Assembly (NCBI GenBank): GCA_903901855.1
Contig: CAIUSP010000101.1
Coordinates: forward strand, 1-52,541
Source: an uncultured bacterium
GTDB taxonomy: Bacteria; Actinomycetota; Thermoleophilia; Solirubrobacterales; 70-9
Length of the DNA: 52,541 bases
Reading direction: 5' to 3'
Shown: one piece after another, positions 8,444 to 17,176 of the stretch
How positions within the stretch are numbered: the stretch's first letter is position 1
Layout of the letters: the number at the start of each line of letters is the position of its first letter
Made by a program: the position numbers and the translations under genes
The notes under the pieces: model-generated
What the model was told of the DNA's origin: nothing
What the model saw: only the letters and a program-made list of their open reading frames with translations
Database searches by the model: none

Positions 8444-9907
8444 ATGATGCTCAGGCGCAAATTCAACCGACGGTCGATGCGGAGGTGGGGATCCAGAGCG
8501 GTCGTCGCGTTGATAGTGGCGATGGGCGTCGCCTCCGCTCCTGCACCCCCCGCAGATGCCGCATCCGACATCTGGGTCGATCCCTCGAGAGGTCGAGATT
8601 CGGCTGCGGGAACCAGAGCCAACCCGCTTCGGAGCCTCTCCGAGGCATGGGATCGCCTTCCGGCGATCGCTTCGACGCCGACCACGGTTCAACTGAAAGC
8701 TGGCGACTATCGGAATCTGAGCCCCGTCTATTGGGAGGACCATTCGGGTACCTCGACAGCACCGGTGCTGATCCGCTCTGCGGACGGCAAGGGCAGGGCC
8801 CTGCTGCCCGCGGTCAACCTGTTCGGCGTCTCCTGGATCGAGTTCCGTGGCATCGAGTTCCGCGACGGCGGAGATGTGGTCCACTGCGAGCAGTGCTCCC
8901 ACTTCACCTTGAGGAACTCGATCGTGCGGGGGGTCGGCGCCCAAGAGACCTTCAAGGCGAATCAGAGCGAGTGGGTGTCGATCCTCGACAGCTCTCTCAG
9001 TGGCGCCGGCGACAACGTGGTCGACATGGTCGCGGTGCGTCACGTCCGTCTGAGGCGCAACCGGATCGCGGGCGCCGAGGACTGGTGCGGCTACGCGAAG
9101 GGTGGATCGGTGGATGTGATCGTCACCTCGAATCTGTTCACCCGCTGCGGTACCGGCGGCTTCTCCGCAGGGCAGGGAACCGGCTTCCAGTTCATGGAAC
9201 CACCGTGGCTCCACTACGAGGCGGTCGGAGTGGTGATCCGCGGCAACACCGTGACCGAGACCGAGGGCGCCGCCTTCGGAGTCCAGGGAGGCTTCGGCGT
9301 GCTGGTCGAAGACAACGTCGCCCGCCGGGTGGGGCGGCGATCACACGTGCTCGAGGTGGTCTTCGGCAGCCGATCCTGCGACGGACAACCCGGTGACGCG
9401 GGCCGTGAGCGCTGCCAGCAGTATCTCGATCAGGGCGGCTGGGGAACCACCGTGGTCGACGACGGATCCAACGGAGTGAGCATCCCCAGCCGGCATGTCC
9501 AGTTTGCAGGGAACGTGATCTTGAATCCCGCTCCGTACCGATCGACCTGGCAACACCTGACCGTATTCGGCGAGACGGGCCCGCAACCGGGCACCGGTGC
9601 GCCATCGGACGGCGCGGCCGACACCGATCTCCGTTTCCACCGCAATGTGATCTGGAACGGAACTGCCTCGATGCCGCTAGGCGTCGGGGAAGGATCGGGC
9701 TGCGCCCCCTCCAACCCGACCTGCAACCCCGCGCAGCTCCAAGCGGACAACCGGATCAACACTCGATTGCCGCTGCTGAAGCGACTGCGCAACGGGCGCT
9801 ATGTGAAGCGCGGTTGGACTGTCGACTACACGCGCCACACGAGGCTGCCTCCCGACTGGAGCGGTCTCCCCGCCGGTTCGCCGCCGTGGACGAGTTGGCC
9901 GTTCTAG
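8444..9907 (+). CDS. Secreted right-handed beta-helix repeat protein
   Basis: A 487-residue exported protein. After a short basic N terminus there is a hydrophobic signal segment ending near ADAAS, and then the start block typical of right-handed parallel beta-helix proteins: WVDPSRGRDSAAGTRANPLR. Repeated short beta-strand/turn units follow (IEFRGIEFRDGG, FTLRNSIVRG, VVIRGNTVTE, VLVEDNVARR), with several Cys. Such folds occur in polysaccharide lyases and glycan-binding surface proteins; no catalytic residues can be assigned. The frame is open upstream to a GTG at 8330, but the ATG at 8444 (or 8447) puts the signal peptide first and has a TACGAT box at 8426-8431. The C terminus is rich in Arg and Pro. 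Confidence 0.8.
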   Translation: MMLRRKFNRRSMRRWGSRAVVALIVAMGVASAPAPPADAASDIWVDPSRGRDSAAGTRANPLRSLSEAWDRLPAIASTPTTVQLKAGDYRNLSPVYWEDHSGTSTAPVLIRSADGKGRALLPAVNLFGVSWIEFRGIEFRDGGDVVHCEQCSHFTLRNSIVRGVGAQETFKANQSEWVSILDSSLSGAGDNVVDMVAVRHVRLRRNRIAGAEDWCGYAKGGSVDVIVTSNLFTRCGTGGFSAGQGTGFQFMEPPWLHYEAVGVVIRGNTVTETEGAAFGVQGGFGVLVEDNVARRVGRRSHVLEVVFGSRSCDGQPGDAGRERCQQYLDQGGWGTTVVDDGSNGVSIPSRHVQFAGNVILNPAPYRSTWQHLTVFGETGPQPGTGAPSDGAADTDLRFHRNVIWNGTASMPLGVGEGSGCAPSNPTCNPAQLQADNRINTRLPLLKRLRNGRYVKRGWTVDYTRHTRLPPDWSGLPAGSPPWTSWPF

Positions 9908-9926
9908 ATCTCCAGGGTCTCTCCTC

Positions 9927-9932
9927 TAGCCT
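9927..9932 (+). promoter_or_regulatory. Leaderless-type -10 box (TAGCCT) for the SDR gene
   Basis: TAGCCT ends six bases before the ATG at 9939, with no Shine-Dalgarno between, as expected for a leaderless mRNA. Confidence 0.55.
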
Positions 9933-9938
9933 GCGCTG

Positions 9939-10901
9939 ATGCTCCGCAAAGCCCTCGACAAGGCGATGGACCTGACCGTGGTTCCCGGCTTCACCCGGAT
10001 CGGCTACTCGGTGCGCAGTCGAGGTTGGTCCGATCCGACGGCTGGCAAACCGCTCGACGGCAAGGCGGTACTGATAACCGGCCCTACCGCCGGCCTGGGA
10101 ACTGCGACGGCCAAGGGACTCGCCCGGGCGGGCGCCGACCTGCACCTGGCGGTACGCAACCTCCCGAAAGGAGAGTCGCTAGAGGAAGAGATCCGGGCCG
10201 AGATCCCAGATGCGAAGGTGACCGTTTGGGAGTGCGACGTCTCCGATCTGGATTCGGTCCGGGGCTTCGCCGGGATCTTCTGCGACTCGGTCGACCGGCT
10301 CGATGTGTTGATCCACAACGCGGGAATCCTCGCGGCGGAGAGGAAACGATCGGCTCAGGGATTCGAATTGACCTTTGCGACCAACGCCCTCGGGCCGTTC
10401 CTGCTCACCGAACTCCTGCTCGAACCGCTCGAGCGTGGCACCCCGGCGAGGGTGATCTTCGTCTCCTCGGGTGGCATGTACGCCGAGCGACTCGATGTCG
10501 ACGACCTCCAACTGGAGCGACGCGAGTTCCGCGGAGACCGCTTCTACGCGCACACCAAACGCATCGAGGTGATCCTCGCCGAACTGATCAGCGAGCGCTA
10601 CGGCGCGCGAGGAATCACCGGTCACTCCTCACATCCCGGTTGGGCCTACACGGCCGGGATGGCCGAAGCGCTGCCGAGGTTCCACAAACTCACCGGTCCG
10701 ATACTCCGCACCGCGGATCAGGGGGCCGACACGGTGGTCTGGATGTCGCACGCCCCCGAGGTCCTCACGAATCCAGGCGAGTTCTGGCACGACCGTGAGC
10801 CCAGACCGAAACATCGACTCCCCTCGACCAGGGAAACAGCGGTCGAGCGCGAGGATTTGTGGCGCCAACTGAGCGAGTTGGCGGGCGTTCGATCCGACTG
10901 A
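9939..10901 (+). CDS. Short-chain dehydrogenase/reductase, retinol-dehydrogenase-like
   Basis: A 320-residue classical-type SDR. The Rossmann motif is TGPTAGLG (a variant of TGxxxGIG), followed by the strand DLHLAVRN and the acidic ECDVSD loop. NAGIL marks the active-site-associated NAG, SSGGMY the catalytic Ser, and YAHTK the YxxxK pair. About 35 residues precede the Rossmann fold. The overall layout resembles eukaryotic-type retinol dehydrogenase/WWOX-like SDRs that act on lipophilic alcohols, but the substrate is unknown. It stands as a single gene in a short gap with its own leaderless-type promoter. Confidence 0.9.
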   Translation: MLRKALDKAMDLTVVPGFTRIGYSVRSRGWSDPTAGKPLDGKAVLITGPTAGLGTATAKGLARAGADLHLAVRNLPKGESLEEEIRAEIPDAKVTVWECDVSDLDSVRGFAGIFCDSVDRLDVLIHNAGILAAERKRSAQGFELTFATNALGPFLLTELLLEPLERGTPARVIFVSSGGMYAERLDVDDLQLERREFRGDRFYAHTKRIEVILAELISERYGARGITGHSSHPGWAYTAGMAEALPRFHKLTGPILRTADQGADTVVWMSHAPEVLTNPGEFWHDREPRPKHRLPSTRETAVEREDLWRQLSELAGVRSD

Positions 10902-10907
10902 CTGCCG

Positions 10908-11612
10908 CTAGGAGGTCTTCGGCCGCGTGCCGAGATCGCGGCACATGAAGTAGAGAGTCGGCGGGAAGACCGCCCAGATTGGTGCGATCACCACGAGGTT
11001 GAATATTCCCTGCAGGATTGGTCCAGCCGTGTCGCCGAACACCTCGAGCAGCAGAGAGGCGACGACGTTCAGGATCACCATCAAGACGAAGTAGGTCCAG
11101 AAGATCCGCCATGCGTTACCCGAGGCGAGCCTCGCGCTGACTCCGAAGTTGTCTAGCGCGGCGCGGTCCTTGTTGAGCACCGTGGCAGGAATCGCCATCG
11201 AGAAGTAGACGGCAGCGACGACGAAACCGACGAAGAGGCTGAGGATCGAGATGACGATCACACCGAGGACCGCCCAGAAACGATCTGCGGCGGACTTCAG
11301 CAATTCGATCGGTCCCATCAACTTCCTCTTCTTCTCGAGTTGCTCGACCAGGATCACGACCCCGGCGTGGTAGAGCACCGCGACCACGATCGCCGCGATG
11401 AAGCCGACCACGATCAGGATTACCCCCAGCGCTCCCTCTACCTCCTCGGCGAGGATGTAGCCCACGATGATTGCCGCAACCGGGATCGCGAAGACGATGA
11501 TCGCGGCCGGAATGAGCGTCTTGGCGCCGTTCTTGTAGTGACTGAAGACGGCCGTGAGCGTGTCACCGATCGAGATCCTCTTCTCTGCAGCAGCCTTCGA
11601 GCGCGTTGCCAT
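10908..11612 (-). CDS. DUF6159-like integral membrane protein
   Basis: A 234-residue protein with about six hydrophobic segments, starting with a cytoplasmic basic N terminus (MATRSKAAAEKR). The arrangement of helices and conserved FWAVLGVIVISI, NFGVSARLASGNAWRIFW and PPTLYF blocks resembles the DUF6159 family; this match is from memory. Function unknown. The ATG at 11612 is chosen over an upstream in-frame start at 11645 because a TAATTT box lies eight bases before it. The stop is six bases from that of the convergent SDR. Confidence 0.75.
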   Translation of the reverse strand: MATRSKAAAEKRISIGDTLTAVFSHYKNGAKTLIPAAIIVFAIPVAAIIVGYILAEEVEGALGVILIVVGFIAAIVVAVLYHAGVVILVEQLEKKRKLMGPIELLKSAADRFWAVLGVIVISILSLFVGFVVAAVYFSMAIPATVLNKDRAALDNFGVSARLASGNAWRIFWTYFVLMVILNVVASLLLEVFGDTAGPILQGIFNLVVIAPIWAVFPPTLYFMCRDLGTRPKTS

Positions 11613-11620
11613 CGGCGAGG

Positions 11621-11626
11621 AAATTA
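11621..11626 (-). promoter_or_regulatory. Leaderless-type -10 box (TAATTT) for the DUF6159-like gene
   Basis: On the minus strand TAATTT ends eight bases before the ATG at 11612. Confidence 0.5.
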
Positions 11627-11661
11627 CCAGTCGCGCTAGCGGCAAACATGACCCGGCGCCC

Positions 11662-11667
11662 TACACT
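11662..11667 (+). promoter_or_regulatory. Leaderless-type -10 box (TACACT) for the SRPBCC gene
   Basis: TACACT ends seven bases before the ATG at 11675. It supports this ATG over in-frame starts further upstream. Confidence 0.55.
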
Positions 11668-11674
11668 TGTCCCG

Positions 11675-12109
11675 ATGGCTCATTACGAAACCGGCTTCGT
11701 CTCCCCCAAACCCATCGCCGAGGTGTACGGGTACCTCGCGGACTTCACAAACGCCACCGAGTGGGACGACAACACCGAATCGGTCAGATGCCTGACCGGA
11801 GACCCGCTCGCTCTCGGCGCTCGCTACGAAGTGGTGACGAAATTCGGTGGCCGGACCCTGACCCTCGTCTACGAGACCGTGACCCTCGAAGAGCCGCATC
11901 GAGTCGTCCTGCAATGCGAGTCCGGTCCCGTCCGGATAGAGGACACGATGACCTTTGCGGAGACGGCAGGCGGAACCGAGGTCCACTATCGGGCGCAGAT
12001 CTATCCCAAAGGCCCCGCCAAGCTGCTCGACCCAGTCTTCCATCTCATCTTCCAGGCGGTTGGCGGTCGCGCGGCGAAGGGTCTCAAGCAAGCTCTCGGC
12101 GCATCCTGA
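11675..12109 (+). CDS. SRPBCC (START/polyketide-cyclase-like) family protein
   Basis: A 144-residue single-domain protein of the SRPBCC helix-grip fold: N-terminal strand ETGFVSPKPIAEVYGYLADF, the turn ATEWDDNTESV, long antiparallel strands around RYEVVTKFGGRTLTLVYETV and EVHYRAQIYPKG, and a long C-terminal amphipathic helix. Such proteins bind hydrophobic ligands in a central cavity; no ligand or catalytic role can be assigned. The chosen ATG follows a leaderless-type promoter. The next gene starts 56 nt downstream with its own promoter. Confidence 0.85.
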   Translation: MAHYETGFVSPKPIAEVYGYLADFTNATEWDDNTESVRCLTGDPLALGARYEVVTKFGGRTLTLVYETVTLEEPHRVVLQCESGPVRIEDTMTFAETAGGTEVHYRAQIYPKGPAKLLDPVFHLIFQAVGGRAAKGLKQALGAS

Positions 12110-12150
12110 ACGGCGGTGCCCCCCGTTCACGCCGACGGACCGGAAGCGGC

Positions 12151-12156
12151 TAGCCT
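12151..12156 (+). promoter_or_regulatory. Leaderless-type -10 box (TAGCCT) for the glycosyltransferase gene
   Basis: TAGCCT ends nine bases before the ATG at 12166, with no SD sequence between. Confidence 0.5.
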
Positions 12157-12165
12157 CCACTGCCC

Positions 12166-13044
12166 ATGATTGCCTTCGGATGCGCGATGACCTCGCCCGA
12201 CAAGTACGAAGCGTTTGCCAAGTCGGGTATCGATCTGGTCGCGGAGCCGGATTCGAAGATCCATCTCTACCGGAGCAAGGGATCGATCTTCCGCAACTAC
12301 AACATGATCTTGGATCTGGTCAAGGATGAGCCAGACTTGGAAGCGCTCGTTCTCTTCCATCAGGACTCGGAGATCGTCGAGCCGGACTTCTGCGATCGGA
12401 TCCGCGCTGCCATGGCCGACCCGGAGGTGGCCATCGTCGGCTGCATCGGCGTCGTGGGAGCCCGGAGCATCGCCTACTGGGAGGGTTCGGAGGTCTGGGG
12501 ATCATTCACCCACCGCTATTACGAGTACGGAGGAGGAGACATCCCGGGACTCGGCTGGCAGCGGGGTGCACACATGCCTCCTTACGCGAGGACGGGAGAG
12601 GTCGACACGGTCGACGGATTCGTCCTCTGCCTGAGTCCCTGGGCAGTGCGGAACCTCCGATTCGACGAGACGCTGGGGAAACTCCACGGCTACGACCTCG
12701 ACATCTGTCTCCAGGCACGAGAGCAAGGGAAGAAGGTCGTGGTGGCCGACTTCAGGGTCATCCACCATCACTCTCTAGCTCTGATCAACGACGTCGACGG
12801 CTGGGTCGAAGCGCACATGAAGGTGGCCGAGAAGTGGGACGGCCGGATGGGGATGGTCGGCCAGGAACCCGGTGACTGGAAGGAACGCGCCCGTCGCGCA
12901 GAGGCGCGTGCCGAGGCCGAGAAGATGATCGCCGGAGCCAACGTCTATATCGCTCAGGCAAGGGTCAACGAAGCCCGCCGTCCCAGCTACTGGCTCCACG
13001 CCCTGATGCGGAAGATCCGCCGCAGGGTCAAGGTCTCCTTCTAG
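12166..13044 (+). CDS. GT-A-fold glycosyltransferase (Glyco_tranf_2_5-like)
   Basis: A 292-residue putative glycosyltransferase. The N-terminal half has the GT-A features of the PF13712-type family: an IAFGCAM strand, FRNYNMILD, and LVLFHQDSEI (residues 61-70), where the HQD acidic motif replaces the usual DxD. A middle block contains FDETLGKLHGYDLDICL, the usual acceptor-side ED-like region, followed by VIHHHS. The C-terminal helix is Ala/Arg/Glu rich. It likely adds a sugar to a cell-surface glycan or lipid. Its stop codon shares CTAG (13041-13044) with the convergent methyltransferase. Confidence 0.82.
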   Translation: MIAFGCAMTSPDKYEAFAKSGIDLVAEPDSKIHLYRSKGSIFRNYNMILDLVKDEPDLEALVLFHQDSEIVEPDFCDRIRAAMADPEVAIVGCIGVVGARSIAYWEGSEVWGSFTHRYYEYGGGDIPGLGWQRGAHMPPYARTGEVDTVDGFVLCLSPWAVRNLRFDETLGKLHGYDLDICLQAREQGKKVVVADFRVIHHHSLALINDVDGWVEAHMKVAEKWDGRMGMVGQEPGDWKERARRAEARAEAEKMIAGANVYIAQARVNEARRPSYWLHALMRKIRRRVKVSF

Positions 13045-14051
13045 CCGTCTCGCTCGGCAAGCATCTCGTCGAGCTTCTTCGCATCGGCGGGTCTGGGACC
13101 GCCCATGTCTATCGCATGCTCGATGTCCTGGACCGAAACTGCCGGTGTCCCGAGGTTCCGGATCTTCGACATCAACTCGGCTGCCTTGAAGGTCCCCGAG
13201 TGCGCAAGCTGATGCAGGATGCGCGCCTGCACATCACGGCGAACCAGGTGCTGGACGCGATTAGCCTCGAGCCTCATCAGCAGCGGGTTGCGGTCGTAAG
13301 GCGAGAGCAGCGTGGAGACAGCGCCGGACCAGGACGCTGACTCGGGCCACAAGACGCCGAGTCCGAAGAAGGCGGGGATCACCGCGAACTCGAGACCCTT
13401 CCCGGCCTCGGTGGCGAGGAAATCCTCCACCGCGGTGAGAGTGCCGTTTCGGGGGCCACCCTCCCGTACAGCCGCACAGTCGTAGAAGAGTCCGCTCTTG
13501 GCGAGCCCCGGTTCGGAAGGATCCAGCCAGACCTCGCGAGCCACCGGCTGGCGGAACTCGTCGGGGATCCGCTCCGGGGCGTAATAGGTATCTCGCCTCG
13601 CATGGGGCCAACCGATGTCGTGGAGCATGGTCAGCGGAAACGCGGAGCCCTCGGCCCCTGCACGAGCGGCGATCGCCTCGAGCTCCCGGGTGACCGTGAA
13701 CCAGTTGTGATCGCCGTCCACGATCACCGCGTCGAACCTCGGGGCCGCTGGAATGGCCTCGAGACTCGTCGTCTCGATCACGGTCAACTCGGGATGCGCC
13801 GCTTGGAGGGACCGCAGTTCCTCGGTCGGATCGGTCTCGACTGCGACGACCTGCGAGTCGTGCCTTCCGGCCCAGTCGAGCAGAGCCTCGGTCAGGCGGC
13901 CCTGGAAGGCGCCGATCTCGAGGACCGTGTCCACGCCTGCCACATCGAGCGACCCGTAGAGGATCTCTCCGTAGTCGGAGATGGACGCGCCCCACTGATA
14001 CCGGTCGTCCGGCGGGATGAACGTCTCTTCAGGTCTGTCATCTGGGCTCAT
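13041..14051 (-). CDS. Class I SAM-dependent methyltransferase (Methyltransf_24-like)
   Basis: A 336-residue methyltransferase. The SAM-binding motif I is VLEIGAFQGRLTEALL, followed by VVAVETDP (motif II acid) and DAVIVDGDHNWFTVTREL, the VDGDH block typical of glycan and natural-product methyltransferases. The C-terminal third (LLSPYDRNPLLMRLEANRV onward) is helical and unassigned. The ATG at 14051 is preferred over an in-frame upstream start at 14111 because the latter would overlap the divergent acetyltransferase promoter. It converges on the glycosyltransferase with overlapping stops and diverges from the acetyltransferase, suggesting a shared surface-glycan context. Confidence 0.85.
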   Translation of the reverse strand: MSPDDRPEETFIPPDDRYQWGASISDYGEILYGSLDVAGVDTVLEIGAFQGRLTEALLDWAGRHDSQVVAVETDPTEELRSLQAAHPELTVIETTSLEAIPAAPRFDAVIVDGDHNWFTVTRELEAIAARAGAEGSAFPLTMLHDIGWPHARRDTYYAPERIPDEFRQPVAREVWLDPSEPGLAKSGLFYDCAAVREGGPRNGTLTAVEDFLATEAGKGLEFAVIPAFFGLGVLWPESASWSGAVSTLLSPYDRNPLLMRLEANRVQHLVRRDVQARILHQLAHSGTFKAAELMSKIRNLGTPAVSVQDIEHAIDMGGPRPADAKKLDEMLAERDG

Positions 14052-14097
14052 GGGTTCCTCGGTGGTCGTCCGGATGCGGGCGACCACGCTGGCACGG

Positions 14098-14105
14098 TAT
14101 AGCGT
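14098..14105 (+). promoter_or_regulatory. -10 box (TATAGCGT) in the divergent methyltransferase/acetyltransferase region
   Basis: On the + strand TATAGC/TAGCGT ends about eight bases before the ATG at 14114. Read on the minus strand the same bases give GCTATACC, a -10-like box about 45 bases upstream of the methyltransferase ATG, so it may serve both directions. Confidence 0.45.
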
Positions 14106-14113
14106 TTGCACCG

Positions 14114-14731
14114 ATGAGCGATCTCGCCGCCCACCAACCAGCCGCTTCCAAAGAGACTCGGCTGCCGACGCTCACGGAGATCCGGACGAAGCAACCGCGC
14201 CTCAGAGAGGCACTTGCAGCTGATGCACGAATGGTCGCCTCGAACAGGAACGAGCGACATGAGTTCCGCTCGACTCTCGACGGCCTCCTGCAGATGATCA
14301 GACTGATCTGGGTCAGCGATGCTTTCGGGGCTCAGGTGATCTACCGGCTCAAGGTCTGGTTCGAAGTCCACCGCGTACCGGTGCTTCCGAGGGTCCTCCA
14401 CCGCATCGCAATGATGACCTCGCAGGTCGCGATCGGGAGCCCGGTGGTGATCGGCCCGGGCCTGTACGTCGTGCACGGTCAGATCGTGGTGGACGGGATC
14501 ACCGAGATCGGGCGTGGGGTGGAGATCGCGCCCTTCGTGACGATCGGACTCCGGTCCGGGAACTTCCAAGGCGCCAAGGTCGGAGACAACGTCCGGATCG
14601 GCACCGGCGCGAGGATCATCGGGCCGGTCAGGATCGGCAATGGGGCGACGATCGGTGCGAACGCGGTCGTGGTCGACGATGTCCCCGAGGGCGCAACGGT
14701 GGTCGGTGCTCCTGCGAGGCCTGTTGATTAG
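14114..14731 (+). CDS. Serine-acetyltransferase-like hexapeptide-repeat acyltransferase
   Basis: A 205-residue protein. The N-terminal half is helical (about 1-95), as in CysE-type serine acetyltransferases. The C-terminal half is a left-handed beta helix of hexapeptide repeats: IGSPVVIGPGLYVVHG, IGRGVEIAPFVTIG, VGDNVRIGTGARIIGP, IGNGATIGANAVVVDDV, closed by the family ending GAPARPV. It should transfer an acetyl group from acetyl-CoA. Lying between glycan-type genes rather than cysteine genes, it may O- or N-acetylate a sugar; CysE activity is the alternative. Confidence 0.85.
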   Translation: MSDLAAHQPAASKETRLPTLTEIRTKQPRLREALAADARMVASNRNERHEFRSTLDGLLQMIRLIWVSDAFGAQVIYRLKVWFEVHRVPVLPRVLHRIAMMTSQVAIGSPVVIGPGLYVVHGQIVVDGITEIGRGVEIAPFVTIGLRSGNFQGAKVGDNVRIGTGARIIGPVRIGNGATIGANAVVVDDVPEGATVVGAPARPVD

Positions 14732-14807
14732 CAGCCCCTTCCACCGGTGTTACGCTTGATCTCTGAAGGTTCGGGGCGGCAGTCGACCCGGGGGGAGTGA
14801 GACGAAG

Positions 14808-15884
14808 ATGTTCTTCAAGACCAAACGCAAACGTAAGCGCGAACGAATCGGGAATCTGAAGTCGTTCGAAGGTTCGAAGCCTGAGTCCGTCGACGCGGAC
14901 ACGTTCGATTCGCTGGAGGCGATCCTCGCCGAGATCGAGGAACTATCCGCTGATCCCGCCCGACGAGAAGACCCGGACGTCGCGGCCAGGATCCTCCAAC
15001 TCCGACACTGGGCGGGTGCCCGCCTCGCGGGCAAGTCGAAGGAAACATCCCCATACCCCGATCCCGACTACTCCGAGCTGCCCAAGCCGGGCGTCGTCCC
15101 CGAGACGACACTCGACGAAGCCACCCCGGCGATGATCCGCGGTGCGCTCCTGCGCAACGGCTGCCTGCTGATCAGAGGTGTGGTGCCCCGAGAGGAAGCC
15201 GAAGGGCTCGCCGCCGATATCGACCGGGCCTATGAGATCCGGACCGAGGTGAGCGAGAGCAGGGCGAACGGTGCCGAGAAGGGCTGGTACGAGGAGTTCT
15301 CTCCCGATAGCCCGTACTTCTCCACCGTCGACAGAGGTTGGATCGGAGGTGGAGGCGGACTGCTGGCGGCCGACTCGCCAGTGATGCACGCGAAGATGCT
15401 CGCTGCGTTCTCGAATGCAGGGTTGAGTGATCTGATCGCGGGCTATCTCGGCGAACCTGCAGCCATCTCCGACCAGAAGTGCACACTTCGCAAGACCCCG
15501 CCGAGCGCTGGCAGAGGGTGGCACCAGGACGGATCGTTCATGGGGGAAGTGAAGGCGCTGAACGTCTGGATGGCCCTGACCCACTGCGGAGACACCGCCC
15601 CGGGCATGGACATCGTCCCCAAGAGGATCGAGGAGATCCTGCCGTCGGGGACCGAGGGCACCGAGATCGCGATCCAGATCCACGAGGACATCGCCCAGGC
15701 CGCTGCGGGAGATGGAGGAGTGGTGCGACCGATCTTCGAACCGGGCGACGTCCTTCTCTTCGACGAGATGTTCCTCCACACGACCGCTGCGGAGTCGAGC
15801 ATGCCGAACACACGCTTTGCGATCGAGAGCTGGTTCTTCGGGGCGTCGGCCTTCCCCGAGGACTACGTACCCATCGCTGCCTAG
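14808..15884 (+). CDS. Phytanoyl-CoA dioxygenase (PhyH) family Fe(II)/2-oxoglutarate oxygenase
   Basis: A 358-residue putative non-heme iron oxygenase. The metal triad is visible: His239-x-Asp241 in RGWHQDGSFMG and His324 in DEMFLHTTAAE, with Arg336 (NTRFAIE) placed to bind 2-oxoglutarate. About 100 residues precede the double-stranded beta helix, starting with a very basic run (KTKRKRKRER). PhyH proteins hydroxylate CoA-esters, lipids or natural products; the substrate is unknown. A GGGGGAG SD-like run lies upstream of the ATG, and TTACGCT near 14750 could be a -10. Its stop shares CTAG (15881-15884) with the convergent acyltransferase. Confidence 0.87.
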   Translation: MFFKTKRKRKRERIGNLKSFEGSKPESVDADTFDSLEAILAEIEELSADPARREDPDVAARILQLRHWAGARLAGKSKETSPYPDPDYSELPKPGVVPETTLDEATPAMIRGALLRNGCLLIRGVVPREEAEGLAADIDRAYEIRTEVSESRANGAEKGWYEEFSPDSPYFSTVDRGWIGGGGGLLAADSPVMHAKMLAAFSNAGLSDLIAGYLGEPAAISDQKCTLRKTPPSAGRGWHQDGSFMGEVKALNVWMALTHCGDTAPGMDIVPKRIEEILPSGTEGTEIAIQIHEDIAQAAAGDGGVVRPIFEPGDVLLFDEMFLHTTAAESSMPNTRFAIESWFFGASAFPEDYVPIAA

Positions 15885-17176
15885 GCACTGCTCCTCGGGG
15901 CCTGACCCCCTTGTGCGCGCGCGCCGAAGCGGTGAGCCCAACGGCGGATCGGTTGCTCGACGAATCGAGCGGAGAGATACCCGTAGAGCACCGAGAGAGG
16001 AATCACGAACAGGGAGAGTTCGAGCAGGTTGGAAAACCTAGCGATCAGCTCGAACCCGAGGACGTTGATCGCGATCACCATCAGCACGTAGTGGGACAGA
16101 TAGATCCCGTAACTGATGTCGCCGAGCTTCCTCACTCGCTGGTTCGCAAAGGGCCACTGGAGCCACCGTGGAGCGAGACAGATGGCAAGCATCACTGCTC
16201 CCAGAACCAGTGAGAACACCGCGCCGAGCAAGGGGGATTCGTACGCGGACGAGAGAAGCGCGTAACGGGAGACCGCGTCGAGTCCGGTCCAGATTCCCAA
16301 CCCCGCGAACACCAGCAGCGCCGCCAATGCGACCACTGTGCGCTGCAGGTCACTGCCGGGAGGTTTTCCCTTCCTCGTCCAGTGGACATACAGCCAGGCA
16401 GCGGTCATTCCCGAGGCGAAGGAGAGCGCCCAGGCTGGGAGTTGATTTACGCCACCGAAGGTGAGATGGACGCCCGCGTCGAGATCGAGTGACTCCGCTA
16501 CCCACGGCAGCCGCCAGATGAACGAGTGCCAGGCTACGGTGATCGCCGCGGCGATCGCAAGGCCGATGAAAGGATGGCGCGCGTACCAACGCGCGATCAA
16601 CGGAAGGACCAGGTAGAAGCCGACCTCGACCGAGAGCGTCCACAGGGGCGTGTTGACGAGGAAGCCCGGCTCGATTCCCTGATCGAGCCAGAGCAGCGGT
16701 TCCTGGAGGAAGAGGAAATGCCCGATCCCCCCGACCCAGGTCGGGTCTGCGAACTGGGGGAGGAGGAAGGCGAGCACGATCGTGATGGCCAGAGCCAGCC
16801 AATACGCAGGTGCGAGACGTGCAGCTCTGCGCAGCGCGTAGGGCCCCACCGGGCCGAACTCTCCACCGCGTGCCACCGTCGGAAGGAAGACGACGAACCC
16901 CGAGACGACGAAGAGCACCTCGACGGCTCGACCGAGAAACCCCCAGACGAGAGCCGCGTCGAAGCTCGGGCCGGCAGCGTACTGCTCGATCGTGATCAGA
17001 TGCAGCAGGACGACCCCCATGATCGCGAAGGCCCTGAAGCCGTCGAACGCAGGGACGATGGGCAGCCCCGACGAGGACCGGAATTCCTTCCCAGGATCCT
17101 CCATCTGCGGCACCTCCTGCTCTGCCCGCTTGATCCGGGCAAACATTCCGGAGATCTTCCCGCTGAAGCGGCTCAC
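15881..17176 (-). CDS. Acyltransferase family 3 (OafA/YrhL-like) membrane protein
   Basis: A 431-residue polytopic membrane protein with about ten helices. After a 40-residue basic cytoplasmic N terminus comes the family hallmark FDGFRAFAIMGVVLLHL, containing the conserved Arg and His, followed by WGFLGRAVEVLFVVSGFV. The C-terminal helices include GDISYGIYLSHYVLM. These enzymes transfer acyl groups to sugars of surface polysaccharides, lipids or antibiotics. The GTG start overlaps the TGA of the upstream tocopherol-cyclase-like gene (GTGA, 17173-17176), so the two are coupled. Confidence 0.92.
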   Translation of the reverse strand: MSRFSGKISGMFARIKRAEQEVPQMEDPGKEFRSSSGLPIVPAFDGFRAFAIMGVVLLHLITIEQYAAGPSFDAALVWGFLGRAVEVLFVVSGFVVFLPTVARGGEFGPVGPYALRRAARLAPAYWLALAITIVLAFLLPQFADPTWVGGIGHFLFLQEPLLWLDQGIEPGFLVNTPLWTLSVEVGFYLVLPLIARWYARHPFIGLAIAAAITVAWHSFIWRLPWVAESLDLDAGVHLTFGGVNQLPAWALSFASGMTAAWLYVHWTRKGKPPGSDLQRTVVALAALLVFAGLGIWTGLDAVSRYALLSSAYESPLLGAVFSLVLGAVMLAICLAPRWLQWPFANQRVRKLGDISYGIYLSHYVLMVIAINVLGFELIARFSNLLELSLFVIPLSVLYGYLSARFVEQPIRRWAHRFGARAQGGQAPRSSA

